48,498 bases of DNA from a virus, in the IMG/VR virus record IMGVR_UViG_3300050821_002711, positions 1 through 48,498 of that record. One strand, written 5' to 3'. A model generated the notes under the pieces. That model worked only from the letters and a program-made list of their open reading frames with translations, had not been told where the DNA came from and searched no databases. Of this stretch, positions 30,582-39,834 are shown in pieces. Made by a program: the position numbers and the translations under genes. Positions within the stretch are counted from its first letter, which is position 1; every line of letters starts with the position of its first letter.

Positions 30582-30895
30582 CGACACTGGCGAATGACAA
30601 CCTTAAACCCCTGCGTAAACCCCTAGAGCTGCGGATTTGCCATCTGGAGGATTGCCCGGATGTCGTTTGGATCGCGATGAACAGACCGGACGCCATCTAT
30701 GGGGCTGACCATGAAGAGGCTGAGAGGATCGTCGCAGACATTATGGATAAATTTTTTCCGTCCCAGGAACAATGGGATCAATGGCGACGCGACACTGGCG
30801 CAAAATACTTCATCGAATGGTCAACGATGAGGGGCCGTTGGTATTTGGCGCTGGACGAGTGGACAGAAGCAGAGCGTCAATTCATTGCGAGCTAA
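30578..30895 (+). CDS. Hypothetical protein
   Basis: A 105-residue protein, basic at the N-terminus and Trp-rich at the C-terminus (QWDQWRRDTGAKYFIEWSTMRGRWYLALDEW). Its last 14 nt overlap the 3' end of the convergent late operon, with no clear terminator between. Function unknown. Confidence 0.65.
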   Translation: MTTLANDNLKPLRKPLELRICHLEDCPDVVWIAMNRPDAIYGADHEEAERIVADIMDKFFPSQEQWDQWRRDTGAKYFIEWSTMRGRWYLALDEWTEAERQFIAS

Positions 30896-31100
30896 GCTCA
30901 CGCTCGACCTTGCACAGTGCCTCGGCGAGCGCGAGCCATTCCCCGCACTCGTCGGCGTCGATCTTGCCGCGCGTGAAGCTGTGCGCCTTGCGCTCGGCGA
31001 GGCGGCGCAGCGAGCCTAAAAAAGCCTTCGGCTCGTTGGCGTCGAGCAGCACCCAAAGATAATGCCGGAACGCGGCTTGCTCTTGGTCGTTCAGCCTCAC
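30882..31100 (-). CDS. Small helical late protein
   Basis: A 72-residue helical protein (LNDQEQAAFRHYLWVLLDANEPKAFLGSLRRLAERKAHSF). It starts with GTG at 31100, overlapping the preceding stop as GTGA. The frame is open much further upstream, but that part antisenses the Gly/Pro-rich gene. Last gene of the late operon; probably a virion or assembly accessory. Confidence 0.6.
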   Translation of the reverse strand: MRLNDQEQAAFRHYLWVLLDANEPKAFLGSLRRLAERKAHSFTRGKIDADECGEWLALAEALCKVERELSSQ

Positions 31101-31540
31101 CTGCGGATCGGCGATTTCGGCGGCCTGAACACGCTGTCTGCGAGGCCCCGCGAATTGACCGGATTGCCCGCCAGGGGCTGCGGCCCCCACGGCTGGCGCG
31201 CCGGGCCGCTCGGCGGGCGGTAGCCTGAACCCAGGCCCATGACGCCGTTTTGGGAGAGCATAGACGCGCCGGGAACGAGGGGAGGAAGAGCCGCCCCCGG
31301 CGCGGAGGTTCCAACCGGGCCGGGAAAACCCCGGAAGTATCCCGGTATGGTCCCTGGTTTCGGACCCGCCATCCCGGCGAGGGTCTTGCCGATCGTCGCC
31401 CCCTTGGCGACGCCAGCGTTGTTCGGGACCATCACCCCGCCGTTGGGCGACAAGGGATCGGTGCGGCCCGCGTGGGTGCCGGTGATCCCCATCAGCGAGA
31501 GAGGGAGCCCGGTGATCGAGGGTGCGCCTGCGCCCGCCAT
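31097..31540 (-). CDS. Gly/Pro-rich late protein
   Basis: A 147-residue low-complexity protein rich in Gly, Pro, Ala and Ser (GTHAGRTDPLSPNGGVMVPNNAG; GPKPGTIPGYFRGFPGPVG). Starts 1 nt before the stop region of the upstream hydrolase gene. Probably a disordered internal or scaffold-like virion protein; function unknown. Confidence 0.6.
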   Translation of the reverse strand: MAGAGAPSITGLPLSLMGITGTHAGRTDPLSPNGGVMVPNNAGVAKGATIGKTLAGMAGPKPGTIPGYFRGFPGPVGTSAPGAALPPLVPGASMLSQNGVMGLGSGYRPPSGPARQPWGPQPLAGNPVNSRGLADSVFRPPKSPIRR

Positions 31541-32197
31541 TTAAGCCCCCTGCGCGCCCATGTCTGCGTAGCCGCCTACGATTTGGTTCGGCAGCGATTG
31601 TCCTTGGCCGGTCGAGCCGCCGACGAAAGTCTGGTCGCCGATCTTGACCTTGTTCTGCGCGGCGAGCGGAGCCGCCCACTTCGGCGGGACTTTCATGAAC
31701 CCGTAATAGTGGGTCGCGCCGCCGGTCGGGTCGGGGATCAGCCCCGCGTAGACCTTGTCTACGATGTCGCCGATGTTGCGATAGGCGTTCGCCAAGAGAG
31801 GGTTTGGGTTATTGGGCGAAAGGTGCTGCGCGACGGGGTTGCTCTCGGGAACGCCCGGCGCGTTCCACGGCGAGAATTCCTTGAAGCCGCGCGCCGGATT
31901 GACCCCCGCCGCTGGGGCGGTGACGACATTCGTGATCGTGTTGGGCGCGTTCCCGCTATAGCCGCCAGCGGCGACCCGGTTGAGGATGGCGTGGACGATC
32001 CCCGCCTGGCCGAGCGGCGGCTGGTTGCTCGCCTCGCCGTAGACAGTCTTGATCAGCATGTCCCGGTCGTTGGGGTCCATCGGCGGCCCGCCCGCCGTCG
32101 AGGGCATGGGTTCGGGGGTGCTCGCCGCGCTCAGCATCGAGGCGACGCTCGGGTCGAGCGGGGTCTGGTCTGAGCTGTCGCTGGCGGGGTCGGCCAT
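31541..32197 (-). CDS. SleB-like cell wall hydrolase (virion-associated)
   Basis: A 218-residue protein with the Hydrolase_2/SleB pattern: RDMLIKTVYGEASNQPPLGQAGIVHAILNRV with the likely catalytic Glu in YGEAS, then GGATHYYGFMKVPPKWAA and a C-terminal KIGDQTFVGG. SleB-type enzymes cleave peptidoglycan. It is next to a transglycosylase-like gene and after the internal virion proteins, so it likely acts locally during DNA entry rather than at lysis. The N-terminal 40 residues are disordered. Confidence 0.8.
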   Translation of the reverse strand: MADPASDSSDQTPLDPSVASMLSAASTPEPMPSTAGGPPMDPNDRDMLIKTVYGEASNQPPLGQAGIVHAILNRVAAGGYSGNAPNTITNVVTAPAAGVNPARGFKEFSPWNAPGVPESNPVAQHLSPNNPNPLLANAYRNIGDIVDKVYAGLIPDPTGGATHYYGFMKVPPKWAAPLAAQNKVKIGDQTFVGGSTGQGQSLPNQIVGGYADMGAQGA

Positions 32198-33004
32198 TTA
32201 CGTCAACCGGGTGACGGCTGGGCGGCGAATTCCGAGCCCCGCGCCGCCGCTGTAGAGAAGCCCCGACATGCCCGTCATCGGCACGTCGGTCGGCAACTGG
32301 ACCTGGCTCTGCGCGGTCGGGTCCGTCATCAGCCCCAGGAGCCCCGTCATGCCCCCTGGGCCGGTTCCAGGCTGTCCGGCAGCGCTCGCGCCGGAAGGGC
32401 CGCCAGCGGTCAAATTTGAGGCGTTGGCGGCGTCGTCGGCGGCGGCCCTGAACGCCATCTGCGGGCCGGGCGCGGGCGGCGCGGCCTGCGCCATCGCCGC
32501 GTTGTTCATGCCGCCCCCGCCGCCAGGCGACGCCATGCTTCCCAGCGCCTGCCCGATCATCGAGGTCATGTTGGGCGGCGCGGCTGTCTGCGGTGTCTGC
32601 GCCTGCGCGACTTCGATCGGCGCGCCCTTGGCGGGTGCGCCCTTCGCTACTGCGTAGGTTCCCGTTCCGGGGTTAAAATCGGAAAAACTTTCGCCGTTGC
32701 TGGCAAGGTTCTCGCCGAGCGTCGCATGAGGATTGATGTTGTAGCCGGTCGCCCGCATCCGCGCGAGGGTCGAGCTGTCCCAACGTAAAAGCGGGATTTT
32801 GGAGGCGATGGCGGCCTGCTCGGCGTAGGTCGCCGCCTGCGGGTTTGGAGCGTATTGCCGCCCGCCGAATTCGTCCCACGTTCCGGTCGTGATCTGAAAA
32901 TAGCCCTGTGCCTGCCCCGACGAGGTGCCCTGCGTCGTATTGTTGATGTTGCGCCCGCCGCTTTCGTTGGCGAGCAGCGCAGCGAGTAGGGTGTTCTCAG
33001 CCAA
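32198..33004 (-). CDS. Lytic transglycosylase-like virion protein
   Basis: A 268-residue protein. The N-terminal domain (1-105) has the SLT pattern LLAALLANESGGRNINN with the catalytic Glu14, then GQAQGYFQITTGTWDEFGG. The rest is a Gly/Ala/Pro-rich disordered tail. The start is a TTG at 33004 overlapping the upstream stop by 8 nt, with AGGGAAG upstream. In T7 the equivalent domain is part of internal core protein gp16; here it is a separate small protein. Confidence 0.78.
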   Translation of the reverse strand: MAENTLLAALLANESGGRNINNTTQGTSSGQAQGYFQITTGTWDEFGGRQYAPNPQAATYAEQAAIASKIPLLRWDSSTLARMRATGYNINPHATLGENLASNGESFSDFNPGTGTYAVAKGAPAKGAPIEVAQAQTPQTAAPPNMTSMIGQALGSMASPGGGGGMNNAAMAQAAPPAPGPQMAFRAAADDAANASNLTAGGPSGASAAGQPGTGPGGMTGLLGLMTDPTAQSQVQLPTDVPMTGMSGLLYSGGAGLGIRRPAVTRLT

Positions 33005-33680
33005 GGAGGGTTCTTCCCTGGTAGCGAGCGGCTTGCTGGACCGGGGTCGGCATCCTCAACGCCGCTGTCTGCGCCGGAGCCGCCTGAACCGGGTTGCGGA
33101 CCAGGCCGCTCATCCCCTGGGGCTGGCCGGAAGCGTTGTAGCCGAGCAGGTGTCCGAGCGCCTGGCCGAGCGCGGTGAACAGGTTCCAACCCTGCGGCGT
33201 CGCTGGCGCGGGAGCCTGCGCTGTCTGCGGCGCGTTGGCCCCGTCGAAAGCGTTGTCGGGAAGCCTGTCGAAAACGCCGCCGACATCGGCTCCCCCTGGC
33301 CCCGTGTTCGACGCGACAGTTGGGCGCATCGGATAAGGCGCACCCCTGGCGTCAACATTGCCAAAATAGCGGTTGAGGTAGTTGCCCTTGGCCGATTGCG
33401 CGAGCGTCAAGCCGAGCGGCGACGGAGCATAGGTCCCGGTGACGGCGAATGATGGCGGATAGGTGAGAGCCGTCGCCGGAGCTGTCTGCGCCGGTTGTGT
33501 TGGCGGCGACGCTTGCGGGCTCGTGTCTGCGCCAAACGACGGGTTGTATTGCGGACCCTGGCCGGGGTCGATCGAAGTGATCGGCGATTGAGGCGGCGCG
33601 GCTTTCCCCTGCGCGATGCGCGACGGCAACGTCGGGTCGTAGATCGAGCTTGACCCTGTCTGTGGAGTGATGAGCGCCAT
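32997..33680 (-). CDS. Pro/Ala-rich virion protein
   Basis: A 227-residue protein, disordered and Pro/Gln/Ala-rich at the N-terminus. It has a short ordered part (ALTYPPSFAVTGTYAPSPLGLTLAQSAKGNYLNRYFG) and a C-terminus with FTALGQALGHLLGYNASGQ. It lies between the large internal protein and the transglycosylase gene. Likely an internal or ejected virion component; no family recognised. Confidence 0.65.
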   Translation of the reverse strand: MALITPQTGSSSIYDPTLPSRIAQGKAAPPQSPITSIDPGQGPQYNPSFGADTSPQASPPTQPAQTAPATALTYPPSFAVTGTYAPSPLGLTLAQSAKGNYLNRYFGNVDARGAPYPMRPTVASNTGPGGADVGGVFDRLPDNAFDGANAPQTAQAPAPATPQGWNLFTALGQALGHLLGYNASGQPQGMSGLVRNPVQAAPAQTAALRMPTPVQQAARYQGRTLLG

Positions 33681-33683
33681 GTC

Positions 33684-35828
33684 TTATTGCCCCAACGGGT
33701 TGTTCTGCGCCTGGTTACGAGCGACCGCCATCAGCGCCGGGATGTTGTCTTGCAGCGATTGCAACCAATTCTGCGGCCTACCGGCGAGCACACGGATCGT
33801 CGGCATACTCTGACCCAGGTAGCCGAGCGGCATGGCGGCCAGAGCGCCCTTGAGCCCGACCGTTTCGAGCGCCTTGTCCATGAAGGCGAGCGCGGCGAGC
33901 GCTTTCGACCCGCCGCCTGTCTGCGGCGGGATGTTGTAGTTGCGAGCGAGCTGGCTCACGTTGTCGAGGGTTCGGGCAGCGTCGGGGGATGTCTGGGTGT
34001 AGAGCTGCTTGGACGCAAGCGGAACATTGTCCCACACCCCGGCGAAATCTCTCGGCACGAACTCGCCCTTGGTGTTCATTCCCTGCTGGCGGATGGTGTT
34101 GCCCGCCGCTGGCCCCCAGGCGGGCGTCTTCGAGACATCTTCGACCGCGCTGGGCGCGCCCAGGCCCCGCTGCAACATGCTGGTCAGCGACCTCTCGTCG
34201 CTGTTTCCGATCGCCCGCGAAGCGTTTGAAGCGACTTTATACTCGTCGTTCAAACCCTGGTATGTCGTCCCGAGCTGCGGATCAAGCCCGTTGACGTGAT
34301 CCTGAATTGTGTCGCGATAGGCGTCGAGCACCTTGCCGCCCATGTGGCCGTTGAGCGTCGGAAGGCCGGTCCCTGGGTTCACGGTGTAGCCTTGCTGTGT
34401 CTTCATCTGACGCAGCACGTTGAACGGGACTTTCAGGTTGGCGTCCTGCATCGCCCGCATCTGTTGAATTTGGCTTTGCAGCACTTGCGCCTGTTGGGCG
34501 TTCGGCGGCGTCGTCGTGTTGTTCAGCGCCTGGTTGGCGGCGTCGATCCGAGTTTGTATTGCTTGATTGAGCCCCGGTTCTTCCTCTGTCCGGGCGCTGT
34601 TGATGTTGGCGATCTCGTCGTCGATCATCGACCGGAGACCCGGTGAGACGTTCGGGCGGACATTGCCCGCAGCGTCGGTCATGGTTTTCATCCCCTCAAG
34701 CCTGTCTAGGAGAGGATGAACGTCGATCAGCGCCGCGCCGCCGCCCGGCCCCTGGGTGTTGTTGGCAATGCCGTTCTCGATGTTGTCCATCCGCTGGCTG
34801 ACATCTTTCAGATAGCCTTCCGTCCCGTATTTGAGTGCGCTGCCGGGAGCGGTCGCGGTCGTGTCCGTGGGGGTCGCGCCGACATTTTTCGCCGCCAGGT
34901 CACGCGCTTGGGTCATTCCCTCCACGGCGTTTTCGCGAGCACTGTCGATACCCTGCCCAAGGATTGGAACCGCGCCGAACGCGCGCTCGACTTGCTTGAT
35001 GAGCGGCGAGCCGACCATGCCTGTCGTGATCGGCGGCCTGGTCATTGGTTCGTTGGGGTTGGCGGCGTTGATGGCGTCTTGCGTGTCTATCGCCGCGTCG
35101 TAAGTCGAGCCTGCGTCCTTGCCCCGGAGCCTGGACAACAACACCGAGAAGCCCTGCTCGTAAGGCGCGCCGGTCGCGGTGAGCGCGCCCCCAAGCTGTA
35201 AGACCGGCGACAGGCGTGGATCGGTGTTCTCGGCGATTTTCTGGCCGACCAAATTGCCGCCTTCCGATAAGCCTTCGCCGACTGTGCCTTTGACGAGCCG
35301 GGGGAAAAGCCCTTCGCCGCCGGTCGAGGCGATCGTCAGCGCGTTCTCGACGCGCGAGGACACCGGGCCAACGCTCGGCGTGACCCCAAGCGACTGTTTC
35401 ATCACGGGCGCAGCATAGGGAATATCGTCCCATTCCGGGCCTTTCAGATAGCCGTAGTTCCGCGCTGTGTGGGTAATCGCGTTGCTGATGGCGGCAGGCG
35501 CGTCCCACGGTAGGCCAGCGACGTTCGCAAACACGTTGCCAGCCATGTTCGCTGTCGGAGCCGCCACGCCGCCCGTCCAACGGTTGACTGCCGAAGCGGC
35601 GTTCGAGATCGCGCCCCCGCTTGCCGTGTCTGCGTCCGAGATCGCTTGCGCGGGTGTCTTGTTCAGCCAGTTGCTGACCGCGTCCCAGGTCGAAGTCGGT
35701 TGCGCTGGTTTGTTGGCGGCGTCGAGACGGGCGATGTACGCGGTTTCGCTTGCCGGATCGAGATTAGCTGGAATTTCGCCAACCGATCCGTCAGACAGAG
35801 TAACGCTCTTTGTGCCGGGGGTCGCCAT
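33684..35828 (-). CDS. Internal virion / ejection protein (largest)
   Basis: A 714-residue protein. The N-terminus holds KSVTLSDGSVGEIPANLDPASETAYIARL, a short segment common in phage ejection proteins. Long Ala-rich helices and a C-terminal predicted helix bundle follow (LAALAFMDKALETVGLKGALAAMPLGYLGQ). Size and position after two other core proteins match the gp16-type core protein of T7-like phages, but without its transglycosylase domain, which is encoded downstream. It would form part of the trans-envelope DNA channel. Confidence 0.7.
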   Translation of the reverse strand: MATPGTKSVTLSDGSVGEIPANLDPASETAYIARLDAANKPAQPTSTWDAVSNWLNKTPAQAISDADTASGGAISNAASAVNRWTGGVAAPTANMAGNVFANVAGLPWDAPAAISNAITHTARNYGYLKGPEWDDIPYAAPVMKQSLGVTPSVGPVSSRVENALTIASTGGEGLFPRLVKGTVGEGLSEGGNLVGQKIAENTDPRLSPVLQLGGALTATGAPYEQGFSVLLSRLRGKDAGSTYDAAIDTQDAINAANPNEPMTRPPITTGMVGSPLIKQVERAFGAVPILGQGIDSARENAVEGMTQARDLAAKNVGATPTDTTATAPGSALKYGTEGYLKDVSQRMDNIENGIANNTQGPGGGAALIDVHPLLDRLEGMKTMTDAAGNVRPNVSPGLRSMIDDEIANINSARTEEEPGLNQAIQTRIDAANQALNNTTTPPNAQQAQVLQSQIQQMRAMQDANLKVPFNVLRQMKTQQGYTVNPGTGLPTLNGHMGGKVLDAYRDTIQDHVNGLDPQLGTTYQGLNDEYKVASNASRAIGNSDERSLTSMLQRGLGAPSAVEDVSKTPAWGPAAGNTIRQQGMNTKGEFVPRDFAGVWDNVPLASKQLYTQTSPDAARTLDNVSQLARNYNIPPQTGGGSKALAALAFMDKALETVGLKGALAAMPLGYLGQSMPTIRVLAGRPQNWLQSLQDNIPALMAVARNQAQNNPLGQ

Positions 35829-35831
35829 CGT

Positions 35832-37583
35832 TCATTTCCTGTAGATTTTCTGGCCGTTTGGACCGATGTCGTAGACACCGTTTTGATCGATCCCGGTTTT
35901 CGGCGCGGAAGCAGGAGCTGACGGTGCCTTCGGCGCTTGCGGCGTAGGCGTTCCGACAGGATTGTTCGGGTCGTAAGCTTTCACGCCGCCGCTCAGCGCG
36001 TCAGGGTTTGTCTTGAAGAAACTCCACATCGGATTGTTCTCGGGCGCGAAGACCTGCTTCTCTTTGTCGTAGTAGACGCTTGGGCTCTGACCGTAACGAA
36101 TAGCGTCGAGCGCCGCGTTGCGGCGATTTTGCGCGACGTTGGCGTTCGCCATTTCGGTCTTCATGATCAGGTTGAAATTCTCGTCGCTCAGCGCCGGGTC
36201 GGCGAGCATCGTCTTGATCGCCGAGATTTCAGGTCCGGCGAAGTTGCGGATGTGCAGCTCTTCGCGCATGTCCGGCATTTGCCGCGCCACGAGGTTGCCG
36301 ATCGCCTGCAAGGCCGAAGCCTTGTCGTTGACGGCGACACCTGTCTCCTGGGCGATCTTTTGCAGGATTTGGTTGTATGCCTGATCTGCCGGGCTCGTGG
36401 CGGCGAGCTGGCTGTGCAGTTGCTGCGCAAGCGACAGGATCGGGATCAGCTTGTCGGCGCTCTCGCCCCCCTCGCGCGCTTCCGTCACGTCTTTGGCGAA
36501 TTGCTCGGACTGCATTTCCGAGAGCTTGGTCTGGCCCGCGATCGAGGGGTTGACGATCGTCGCGCCGCTCGCGTCCCTGGTGGTCAATGGCGGGGTTGGC
36601 GGCTGGGCTTGGCTTGACGCGTCGGGCGCGGCGACAGGCGCGGCGACGCTCGCCCCCGCTGTCTCCCCAGGTCCCGGAATGACGATCCGACCGCCGACTT
36701 GAAAACCGCCGTTCGCTGTCTGCCCGAACGTCGGATAAACGTCGCCGGGACGGCCCGGCGTGGTGGCGCGGATCGCGGCTTCCTTGGTGGCGTCGGCGAC
36801 CGTGTTGCGCTGGACGATCGCCGGAGCCTGCGCAGGAACGAGCGGTGTCTGCAACGAAGGCGGCTGGCCCGTGGCGACCGTGATCAGCGCGCTGCGGTTG
36901 TTCAGGTTGGTCGGGTCGGTGCCGGTTGGTCCGGTCGTGATCCCGCTCATCGCCCGAGCGCGCAGCACGTCAGGCGCAGTCTGCCCAGACAGGATTGCGG
37001 CTCTGATCAGCGCATCGCCTGCCGGGTCAATGCCTGGCGTGGTGGCGGTCCCAGGAGTGGGTGGCGTCGTGGCGGCGTTCGCCGCGTTGAGCACCGCGCC
37101 GGTCTTCGCCGTGTCTAGGGTCGCGCCTGCCTGCTGAGTGCGGAACGTTGGCAAAGACGCGCCGCCCAGGACTTGGGCTCGCGCCGACGCGATGTCTGCA
37201 TCGGTGTAGCCGCTGAACTCCGGGCTTCCGGGTTGGATCGCGCCCGCCGCCGCTTGATTGGCTTTGAGCTTGGCGAGCCCGGTCGTAGCGTTGACCCATT
37301 GCTCGGGATTGTAATTGCCCGAACGGATCGCGGCGGCGGTCGCGGCGAGGCTGGCGCTGTCTTCGTTGAGCGGATTGGCATTCAGGTAGACCTGGGCGGC
37401 GTTCGCGTTCATCGCGTCGATCGCCCTCTTCTGGCCCAGCTCGAACTGGCCCATCTGGACTGACTGCCCGATCTGCATTGCGCGCGCCCGCGCCATCGGG
37501 TCGTAAGCTTGGCCCCAGGCGTCGGCCATCGAGCCCAGGGTCGAGCCCAGCGTGTCGTCACCCGGCATCCGAAGAACTGGCAT
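35832..37583 (-). CDS. Internal virion protein (gp15-like position)
   Basis: A 583-residue, mostly helical Ala/Gln-rich protein: ADAWGQAYDPMARARAMQIGQSVQMGQFELGQKRAIDAMN at the N-terminus, and a long helical C-terminal half with AYNQILQKIAQETGVAVNDKAS. Gene order (gp14-like, this, largest core protein) places it where T7 has gp15. Start ATG overlaps the previous stop (TGATG). Confidence 0.68.
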   Translation of the reverse strand: MPVLRMPGDDTLGSTLGSMADAWGQAYDPMARARAMQIGQSVQMGQFELGQKRAIDAMNANAAQVYLNANPLNEDSASLAATAAAIRSGNYNPEQWVNATTGLAKLKANQAAAGAIQPGSPEFSGYTDADIASARAQVLGGASLPTFRTQQAGATLDTAKTGAVLNAANAATTPPTPGTATTPGIDPAGDALIRAAILSGQTAPDVLRARAMSGITTGPTGTDPTNLNNRSALITVATGQPPSLQTPLVPAQAPAIVQRNTVADATKEAAIRATTPGRPGDVYPTFGQTANGGFQVGGRIVIPGPGETAGASVAAPVAAPDASSQAQPPTPPLTTRDASGATIVNPSIAGQTKLSEMQSEQFAKDVTEAREGGESADKLIPILSLAQQLHSQLAATSPADQAYNQILQKIAQETGVAVNDKASALQAIGNLVARQMPDMREELHIRNFAGPEISAIKTMLADPALSDENFNLIMKTEMANANVAQNRRNAALDAIRYGQSPSVYYDKEKQVFAPENNPMWSFFKTNPDALSGGVKAYDPNNPVGTPTPQAPKAPSAPASAPKTGIDQNGVYDIGPNGQKIYRK

Positions 37584-38359
37584 CAGACAAGCCCCAGGAT
37601 TTGCGCGCCAAGATCAGTGTCGCTCATACTGTCGATCGCGCTTCCGCCAATCGTTCCCGTCGCGCCGCCTAACGTGCTCTGCGCCCCGGCGTAGCCGAGC
37701 CCCTTGCCAGCGACCGAAGCAAGCGAGTTGGCGACGCTGCCCGCGAGCCCGGCGTTCGGCCCCATGATGTAATGCAAGGGCTGGATTTGCTGCTCGACGC
37801 CGTATGTCTGGGCGATGTTGCCGCGCTGAGCCGAAGCGAGCCCGATTTGCTGCGCGCCCGATTGAAGCGCGAGCGGGGCCTGAGTGCCGAACCCGAACTG
37901 ACTTCCGCCATACGATTGCGCCGTCGCCAGCGCTGAAATGCGCGATCGAGCTGCGGCGGTCGCTTGGTTGACCTGCGACGCCAGGTCGCTCTTGGTCGTC
38001 GTGTCTGCGGCCCCGCCGGAGATCGCAGCGCCCGACGCGGTGACAGGCGAGTAGCCCGCCGGTTGGCCGCCGCCCCCGGTGAACTGCGTGTCCAGACGCT
38101 GCTGCTCTGTCTGCTGGTTCTGTTTGACCTGGGCCGGGCTGATCTGTTGGAGCGTGTTCTCGCGCGCCGTGTTGGCCTGGTTTCTGAGCGCGGCGTCCTG
38201 GTCGAGAAATTGCTTGCGGAACGCCTGTTGCTCGGCGACCCATTGGGCGTTGGCGTTTTCCTGCTCGCTCTGCACCTGTTGGGCTTCGTTGGCCGAAAAG
38301 GCTGCGGAGCCCAGCGACGCCGCGCCTGCAATCAAACCGCCGACAAGAGGGTCGCACAT
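37583..38359 (-). CDS. Internal virion protein, gp14-like
   Basis: A 258-residue protein beginning MCDPLVGGLIAGAASLGSA, the MCDP start typical of T7 gp14-like core proteins. A long coiled-coil follows (NEAQQVQSEQENANAQWVAEQ; FLDQDAALRNQANTARENTL) with Gly/Ala-rich segments. gp14 forms the outer-membrane pore during DNA ejection. Identification rests on the N-terminal signature and on position. Confidence 0.75.
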   Translation of the reverse strand: MCDPLVGGLIAGAASLGSAAFSANEAQQVQSEQENANAQWVAEQQAFRKQFLDQDAALRNQANTARENTLQQISPAQVKQNQQTEQQRLDTQFTGGGGQPAGYSPVTASGAAISGGAADTTTKSDLASQVNQATAAARSRISALATAQSYGGSQFGFGTQAPLALQSGAQQIGLASAQRGNIAQTYGVEQQIQPLHYIMGPNAGLAGSVANSLASVAGKGLGYAGAQSTLGGATGTIGGSAIDSMSDTDLGAQILGLV

Positions 38360-38368
38360 GTCTAAGCC

Positions 38369-39337
38369 CTATGAGACGATGTTGCTTGAGCCGGTCGAGC
38401 CCGAACCCGTCGAAGCGACGCCCGCGCCGGTCGCTGGCAGATACGAGGCGGGGTTCGTGTAGCCCGCAATCGCGTTGCCGGTGCCGACTGCGATCGGCGT
38501 GAAAAGCTGGCCGATCGGGTTGAGCTGCGGCGTGGTGAGCTGGACGTTGCCGACCAACCCTGCGGCTGTCGAAGCTGCGGTCGAAGGGTTCTCGGTCGAA
38601 TAGAGCTGGTTGATCGCTTGGTTTTTGTCGCTCGCGACTGTGTCCCGGAGCTGAGCGGTCGCCGTGTCTGCGGTGCTCTGGATTTGGGCTTTGTTGAGCG
38701 TGTCCTGGTAAGTGAGGTTGGCGAGTTGCGTGTCTGCGATCGACGAATTCAAAGTCCCGGCGCGCGCCAGCCCGTAATCGAGGTTCGTCTGGGCTTGCGT
38801 GAATTGCCGGTCTTCGGCGGGCATGTAGTAGCCGAGCTGGGCGTTGGTGAATTTGTTGTAGAAATCATCGTCGAAGCCGCCCGTCGTCTGGTTCGGGTTT
38901 CCGCCGACGTAAATCTTCGAGGCGGCGAGGTCACTGAGCGAAGTCGCATCGGTGACAAGATTGCCGGAAGGATCATAAATCCCGTAGCTCGTCGGGCCGC
39001 CCGTGCTCGGCAATACGCCCCAGCTATAGCCGTCAGCGAGACTGCTCTTTGCGCCGGTCACGCTGGGCGCTTGAGCACCCGGATTTTGCGCCAGCCATTG
39101 CGCCATGACCGGAGAAACCGGGTTCGCCACGCCCTGCGGCGCTTTGCCGTTGGCGATCGAGGACAGATCGAGCAAGCTCGCGCCGGAAGGCGTGCCCCCG
39201 AACAAATTATTGATTTCGGACATGCCCTGCGAAAGACGGGCGTTGGTCTGCGCCGTCGCCTGGGCGGCCTGCGCCGCCTGCTGTTGCTGCATCGCGACGA
39301 CTTGAGAGTTTTCGGGCTGCGCGCCTTTCCCGCCCAT
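38369..39337 (-). CDS. Virion core-associated protein
   Basis: A 322-residue protein with a Gln/Ala-rich N-terminal helix (VVAMQQQQAAQAAQATAQTNARLSQGMSEINN), a central Gly/Asp/Tyr region (GGFDDDFYNKFTNAQLGYYMP) and a helical C-terminal part with NLDYGLARAGTLNSSIADTQLANLTYQDTL. GAGGATTG lies before the ATG at 39337. It sits between the gp13-like genes and the gp14-like gene; probably an additional internal protein. Confidence 0.65.
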   Translation of the reverse strand: MGGKGAQPENSQVVAMQQQQAAQAAQATAQTNARLSQGMSEINNLFGGTPSGASLLDLSSIANGKAPQGVANPVSPVMAQWLAQNPGAQAPSVTGAKSSLADGYSWGVLPSTGGPTSYGIYDPSGNLVTDATSLSDLAASKIYVGGNPNQTTGGFDDDFYNKFTNAQLGYYMPAEDRQFTQAQTNLDYGLARAGTLNSSIADTQLANLTYQDTLNKAQIQSTADTATAQLRDTVASDKNQAINQLYSTENPSTAASTAAGLVGNVQLTTPQLNPIGQLFTPIAVGTGNAIAGYTNPASYLPATGAGVASTGSGSTGSSNIVS

Positions 39338-39339
39338 GT

Positions 39340-39834
39340 CTACAATCCTCGCCGCATCATGTAGCCGAACTGGGTGAAGCCAGCTTTGTCGAACAGATTG
39401 AAGAGCGAGCGCGCCTCGGTCATGCCGGAAGCGACCGGCGCGTGAAACGCGCCCGCGCCCTTGCGTTTCACCTCTATAAGAGCGAGGCCGACGAGCCCGC
39501 GTCCGATCGCGCCGCGCCGAAATTCGGGGATGACGTAAAGCTCCATCAAGACGGCGCACGGCTTGACGCTGAACGAATGATCGATGACGAACGCGATGAA
39601 GCCGACGATCGTGTCGTCGATCGTCGCCAGAATGTGTGGGCGGGTGTCAAAAGTGATCCCGTTGAGGATCGTCTCGCGCGCCCGCGCGGGGTCGAACTCG
39701 AGGAAGTCTTTGTAGACAGCTTCGGCGTAAAACCGCTGGTAGACGCCGATCAGTTCAGGGACATCGTCAGGCGTCGCAACTCGAAAGACTACGAAGTCCT
39801 TGATGTTCTCTCTGGTTATCCGGGTGTGCTTCAT
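39340..39834 (-). CDS. GNAT-type acetyltransferase, virion-gene neighbour
   Basis: A protein of about 164 residues with a GNAT fold: FRVATPDDVPELIGVYQRF, IVGFIAFVI, CAVLMELYVIPEFRRGAIGRGLVGLALIEVKRKG (acetyl-CoA loop R-G-IGRGL) and SLFNLFDKAGFTQFGYMM. T7-like phages encode a GNAT-fold protein (gp13) at this place. The ATG at 39834 overlaps the upstream gene by 68 nt; a GTG at 39870 would add 12 residues. Whether it is an active enzyme or a structural relic of the fold is unknown. Confidence 0.8.
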   Translation of the reverse strand: MKHTRITRENIKDFVVFRVATPDDVPELIGVYQRFYAEAVYKDFLEFDPARARETILNGITFDTRPHILATIDDTIVGFIAFVIDHSFSVKPCAVLMELYVIPEFRRGAIGRGLVGLALIEVKRKGAGAFHAPVASGMTEARSLFNLFDKAGFTQFGYMMRRGL

